Below are positions 7,141 to 9,350 of a stretch of DNA of 9,350 nucleotides, piece by piece. The translations under genes and the position numbers were made by a program. How positions within the stretch are numbered: the first letter of the stretch is position 1; each line of letters begins with the position of its first letter. Below the pieces are notes generated by a model, which was not told where the DNA came from, ran no database searches, and worked only from the letters and a program-made list of their open reading frames with translations. This stretch comes from CAKSIW01 sp045576435 (GTDB lineage Bacteria; Bacillota; Clostridia; Monoglobales; Monoglobaceae): positions 1 to 9,350 of the forward strand of contig JAZNGL010000026.1 in the NCBI GenBank assembly GCA_045576435.1, read 5' to 3'.

Positions 7141-8991
7141 ATGAAATCATATAGCACAATATTTGAAGGATGTCTTAAAAGGGTTCAGAAGCCTGCAAGA
7201 TATATTGGAAATGAATTCAACAGTGTTCATAAGGATAATTTTTCAGAGCTTGTTTCGTTTGCGTTTTGCTTTCCCGATGTTTATGAGGTGGGAATGTCGC
7301 ATCTTGGGATGAAAATTTTATATCATATGCTCAATGACCGTGATGACACTGTTTGTGAGCGTGTTTTTGCTCCATGGGTTGATATGGAGGAGGAACTACG
7401 CAAAAACGAAATTCCGCTCCTCTCACTTGAAAGCCACATACCAATTTCAGAATTTAACATAGTTGGATTCACTCTGCAATATGAGATGAGTTATTCAAAT
7501 ATAATAAATATGCTTGATTTGGCAAATATTCCTTTGCGTTCTAAGGACAGAGGAATGGACTCTCCGTTTGTTTGTGCGGGTGGACCTTGTGCATATAATG
7601 GTGAACCAATTGCAGATATAATCGACTTCTTCATTCTCGGTGAGGGCGAAGAGATTAACAATGAGATAATTGATGTATATAAAGAATGGCAGAAGAACGG
7701 AAAAAACAGGGAAGATTTTCTCAGAATGGTTGCAAAGCTTGAGGGTGTTTATGTTCCGTCGTTTTATGATGTTGCATATAATGACGACAACACCATTAAA
7801 TCTGTTTTGCCAAATCGTGATGGCATTAAGCCGCGAATAAAAAAACGAATAATTAAAAATCTTGATGATAGTTTTGTTCTTGACAAAATGATAGTTCCTT
7901 TTATGGATATTGTTCATGATAGAATCATGCTCGAAGTTTTCAGGGGATGCATAAGAGGTTGCCGTTTTTGTCAGGCAGGCTATCTATATCGACCTGTTCG
8001 GGAACATTCAGTAGATAAGCTGGTTGATGCAGCACAAAAACTTATTGATAGCACCGGATATGAAGAAATGTCCCTTTCATCACTAAGCACGAGTGATTAT
8101 ACCTGCCTTCAGGAACTTGTTGACAGACTTTTGGATATAACAGTTGATAAAAGGATTAATCTTTCGTTGCCATCACTAAGAGTTGATAATTTCTCAATGG
8201 AGCTGATGGAAAAGGTACAGAAGGTTAAAAAGAGCGGACTTACCTTTGCTCCGGAAGCGGGAACACAGAGGCTTAGAGATGTTATTAATAAAAATGTTAT
8301 TGAAGAGGATTTGCTTCGCACTTCAAAAATTGCATTTGATGGCGGATATAACAAGATTAAGTTATATTTTATGATTGGGCTTCCAACCGAGACTTATGAG
8401 GACATTGAGGGGATTGCAACGCTTGCCGAGAAGGTAATTGATGTGTTTTATTCAATCCCGAAGGAAATAAGAAAGGGGAGAACGGTAACAATCACGATTA
8501 GCACATCGTCATTTGTTCCAAAGCCTTTCACACCATTCCAATGGGAACCTCAAAATCGCATTGAAACATTAGTTGAAAAGCAAAAATATCTAAAAGACAG
8601 AATTAAAACACGTAATATTTCTTATAATTGGCATCAGAGCGAGGTTAGTTTCCTTGAGGCAGTTTTTGCAAAAGGCGACAGAAGACTTTCTGAAGTTCTG
8701 ATTGCTGCGCAAAAAAGAGGTTGTCGTTTTGATGGATGGGATGAGCATTTCAAATATGAACAATGGATTGAGGCGTTTAAGGAATGTGGGGTTGACCCTG
8801 AATTCTATGCATATAGAAAAATAGAACACGATGAAGTTTTGCCTTGGGACCACATTGATGTTGGAGTGAGTCGTGAATTTTTGGTTAAAGAACACGAACG
8901 TGCATATCTTGGCGAAACAACACCGTCTTGTCGTGAAAAGTGTGCAGGCTGCGGAGCGGCATCGTTTGGAGGAGGTGTTTGTTTTGAGTAA
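7141..8991 (+). CDS. TIGR03960-type radical SAM protein with B12-binding-like N-terminal domain
   Basis: This 616-residue radical SAM protein is of the family widely annotated as TIGR03960. The N-terminal 180 or so residues form a cobalamin-binding-like Rossmann domain (FPDVYEVGMSHLGMKIL at 44-60, CAGGPC at 145-150, ILGEGEE at 165-171). The radical SAM core starts with CxxxCxxC at C270, C274 and C277 (FRGCIRGCRFCQAGYLYRP) and includes FAPEAGTQRLRDVIN at 369-383. The C-terminus carries the hallmark LPWDHIDVGVSREF at 567-580, then a second cysteine cluster, C597, C601 and C604. The reaction is not established. Frequent location beside ribonuclease G and ribosomal protein L21 genes suggests a role in RNA or ribosome modification, which is inference. 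AAGGG at 7126-7130 lies ten bases before the ATG at 7141. The in-frame TTG at 7123 overlaps that site and is rejected as a start. The TIGR03936 gene overlaps its end. Confidence 0.92.
   Translation: MKSYSTIFEGCLKRVQKPARYIGNEFNSVHKDNFSELVSFAFCFPDVYEVGMSHLGMKILYHMLNDRDDTVCERVFAPWVDMEEELRKNEIPLLSLESHIPISEFNIVGFTLQYEMSYSNIINMLDLANIPLRSKDRGMDSPFVCAGGPCAYNGEPIADIIDFFILGEGEEINNEIIDVYKEWQKNGKNREDFLRMVAKLEGVYVPSFYDVAYNDDNTIKSVLPNRDGIKPRIKKRIIKNLDDSFVLDKMIVPFMDIVHDRIMLEVFRGCIRGCRFCQAGYLYRPVREHSVDKLVDAAQKLIDSTGYEEMSLSSLSTSDYTCLQELVDRLLDITVDKRINLSLPSLRVDNFSMELMEKVQKVKKSGLTFAPEAGTQRLRDVINKNVIEEDLLRTSKIAFDGGYNKIKLYFMIGLPTETYEDIEGIATLAEKVIDVFYSIPKEIRKGRTVTITISTSSFVPKPFTPFQWEPQNRIETLVEKQKYLKDRIKTRNISYNWHQSEVSFLEAVFAKGDRRLSEVLIAAQKRGCRFDGWDEHFKYEQWIEAFKECGVDPEFYAYRKIEHDEVLPWDHIDVGVSREFLVKEHERAYLGETTPSCREKCAGCGAASFGGGVCFE
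8968..8986 (+). promoter_or_regulatory. Ribosome binding site and TTG start of the TIGR03936-like gene
   Basis: GGAGGAGGTG at 8968-8977, inside the end of the radical SAM gene, is a near-perfect anti-16S match placed six bases before TTG at 8984-8986. It decides the unusual start codon, because the next in-frame ATG (9020-9022) would remove conserved residues. Confidence 0.82.
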
Positions 8992-9350
8992 AAGACGAAT
9001 TAAGTTTTCAAAGACAGGAATGGGTAAATATATTTCACATCTTGACCTTTTGAGAACTTTCACTCGTGCAATACATAGAGCGGAGCTTCCTGTTCGTTAT
9101 AGTCAGGGGTTTAATCCGCATCAGCTCATAACGTTTTCATTGCCGTTACCCATTGGCGTTACAAGCGAAACCGAATTCGTTGATATTGATTTTGAGGATT
9201 TTGTAAATAATCAGGAAATCATGGATAAACTCAATAAGAATTTGCCACCTGATATAAAAGTTTTAGGAATAGGCGAGCCTTGTGCAAAAGCAAATGATAT
9301 TGTTGCGGCAGAGTATATTTTTAAGGCAGAAAATAAATCAGGAATTGATG
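8984..9350 (+). CDS. TIGR03936/DUF2344 family radical-SAM-associated protein (3' end beyond window)
   Basis: The first 122 codons of a gene that runs off the right edge. The family is typically about 220-250 residues, so roughly half is seen. The family signature is clear: KYISHLDLLRTFTRAIHRA at about 15-33, LPVRYSQGFNPH at 35-46, FSLPLPIGV at 51-59, and SETEFVDIDF at 61-70. It begins at TTG and overlaps the radical SAM gene by 8 bases, so the two are probably translationally coupled. In other bacteria the two domains are sometimes encoded as one polypeptide. Its biochemical role is not established, and a partnership with the preceding radical SAM protein is the natural inference. Ribonuclease G and rplU would be expected next, outside the window. 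It has no membrane segment in the visible part. Confidence 0.9.
   Translation, partial: MSKRRIKFSKTGMGKYISHLDLLRTFTRAIHRAELPVRYSQGFNPHQLITFSLPLPIGVTSETEFVDIDFEDFVNNQEIMDKLNKNLPPDIKVLGIGEPCAKANDIVAAEYIFKAENKSGID

Noticed and set aside
8590..9063. 157-residue minus-strand open frame across the end of the radical SAM gene
   Set aside because: It spans two well-supported overlapping plus-strand genes with clear family motifs, and its own translation shows no motif.
1..9350. Search for mobile elements, CRISPR arrays, tRNA/rRNA genes, toxin-antitoxin or defence genes
   Set aside because: No transposase or integrase motifs, no regularly spaced repeats, no tRNA-like cloverleaf and no terminal repeats were seen. 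Nearly all of the DNA is accounted for by conserved core genes.

Overview
The window looks like chromosomal DNA of an AT-rich, endospore-forming Firmicute of the class Clostridia, probably an uncultured gut-type anaerobe. The grounds are low G+C throughout, a single long bifunctional Rel/SpoT, an oxygen-independent HemZ-type radical SAM enzyme, a SpoIVFB-like sporulation protease, and the paired TIGR03960/TIGR03936 genes that in Clostridia usually precede ribonuclease G and ribosomal protein L21 genes. I see no mobile element, CRISPR array, phage gene, tRNA or rRNA. Genus or species cannot be assigned from the sequence alone.

Region 1 (1-5825, plus strand) is a tight four-gene unit: recJ (single-strand exonuclease), rel ((p)ppGpp synthetase/hydrolase), a glyoxalase-II-like metallo-beta-lactamase-fold hydrolase, and hemZ. 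recJ and rel abut (TAA then ATG), rel and the hydrolase are 25 bases apart, and the hydrolase and hemZ overlap by 4 bases. This suggests one transcript, ending at a strong 13-bp hairpin terminator at 5783-5820. apt and dtd, which commonly flank relA in Firmicutes, are absent. hemZ lacks about 100 residues of the usual N-terminus.

Region 2 (5831-6986, minus strand) converges on region 1 and shares its terminator. It encodes a SpoIVFB-like intramembrane M50 metalloprotease, preceded in its operon by an 87-residue single-pass membrane protein. That small protein sits where spoIVFA normally lies and resembles only its membrane anchor, without the LytM/M23 domain.

Region 3 (6987-7140) is a compact divergent promoter region. 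It has a good sigma-A promoter for the rightward genes, candidate leftward -10 elements including one resembling mother-cell sigma-E sites, and a small leader hairpin.

Region 4 (7141-9350, plus strand) holds a TIGR03960-type B12-binding-domain radical SAM protein and the start of its TIGR03936/DUF2344 partner, which overlaps it by 8 bases, starts at TTG and runs off the window.

The window is mostly conserved core genes. I found no convincing new multi-gene system. The points most worth a second look are the stripped-down SpoIVFA-position protein, the short HemZ and the divergent promoter layout.
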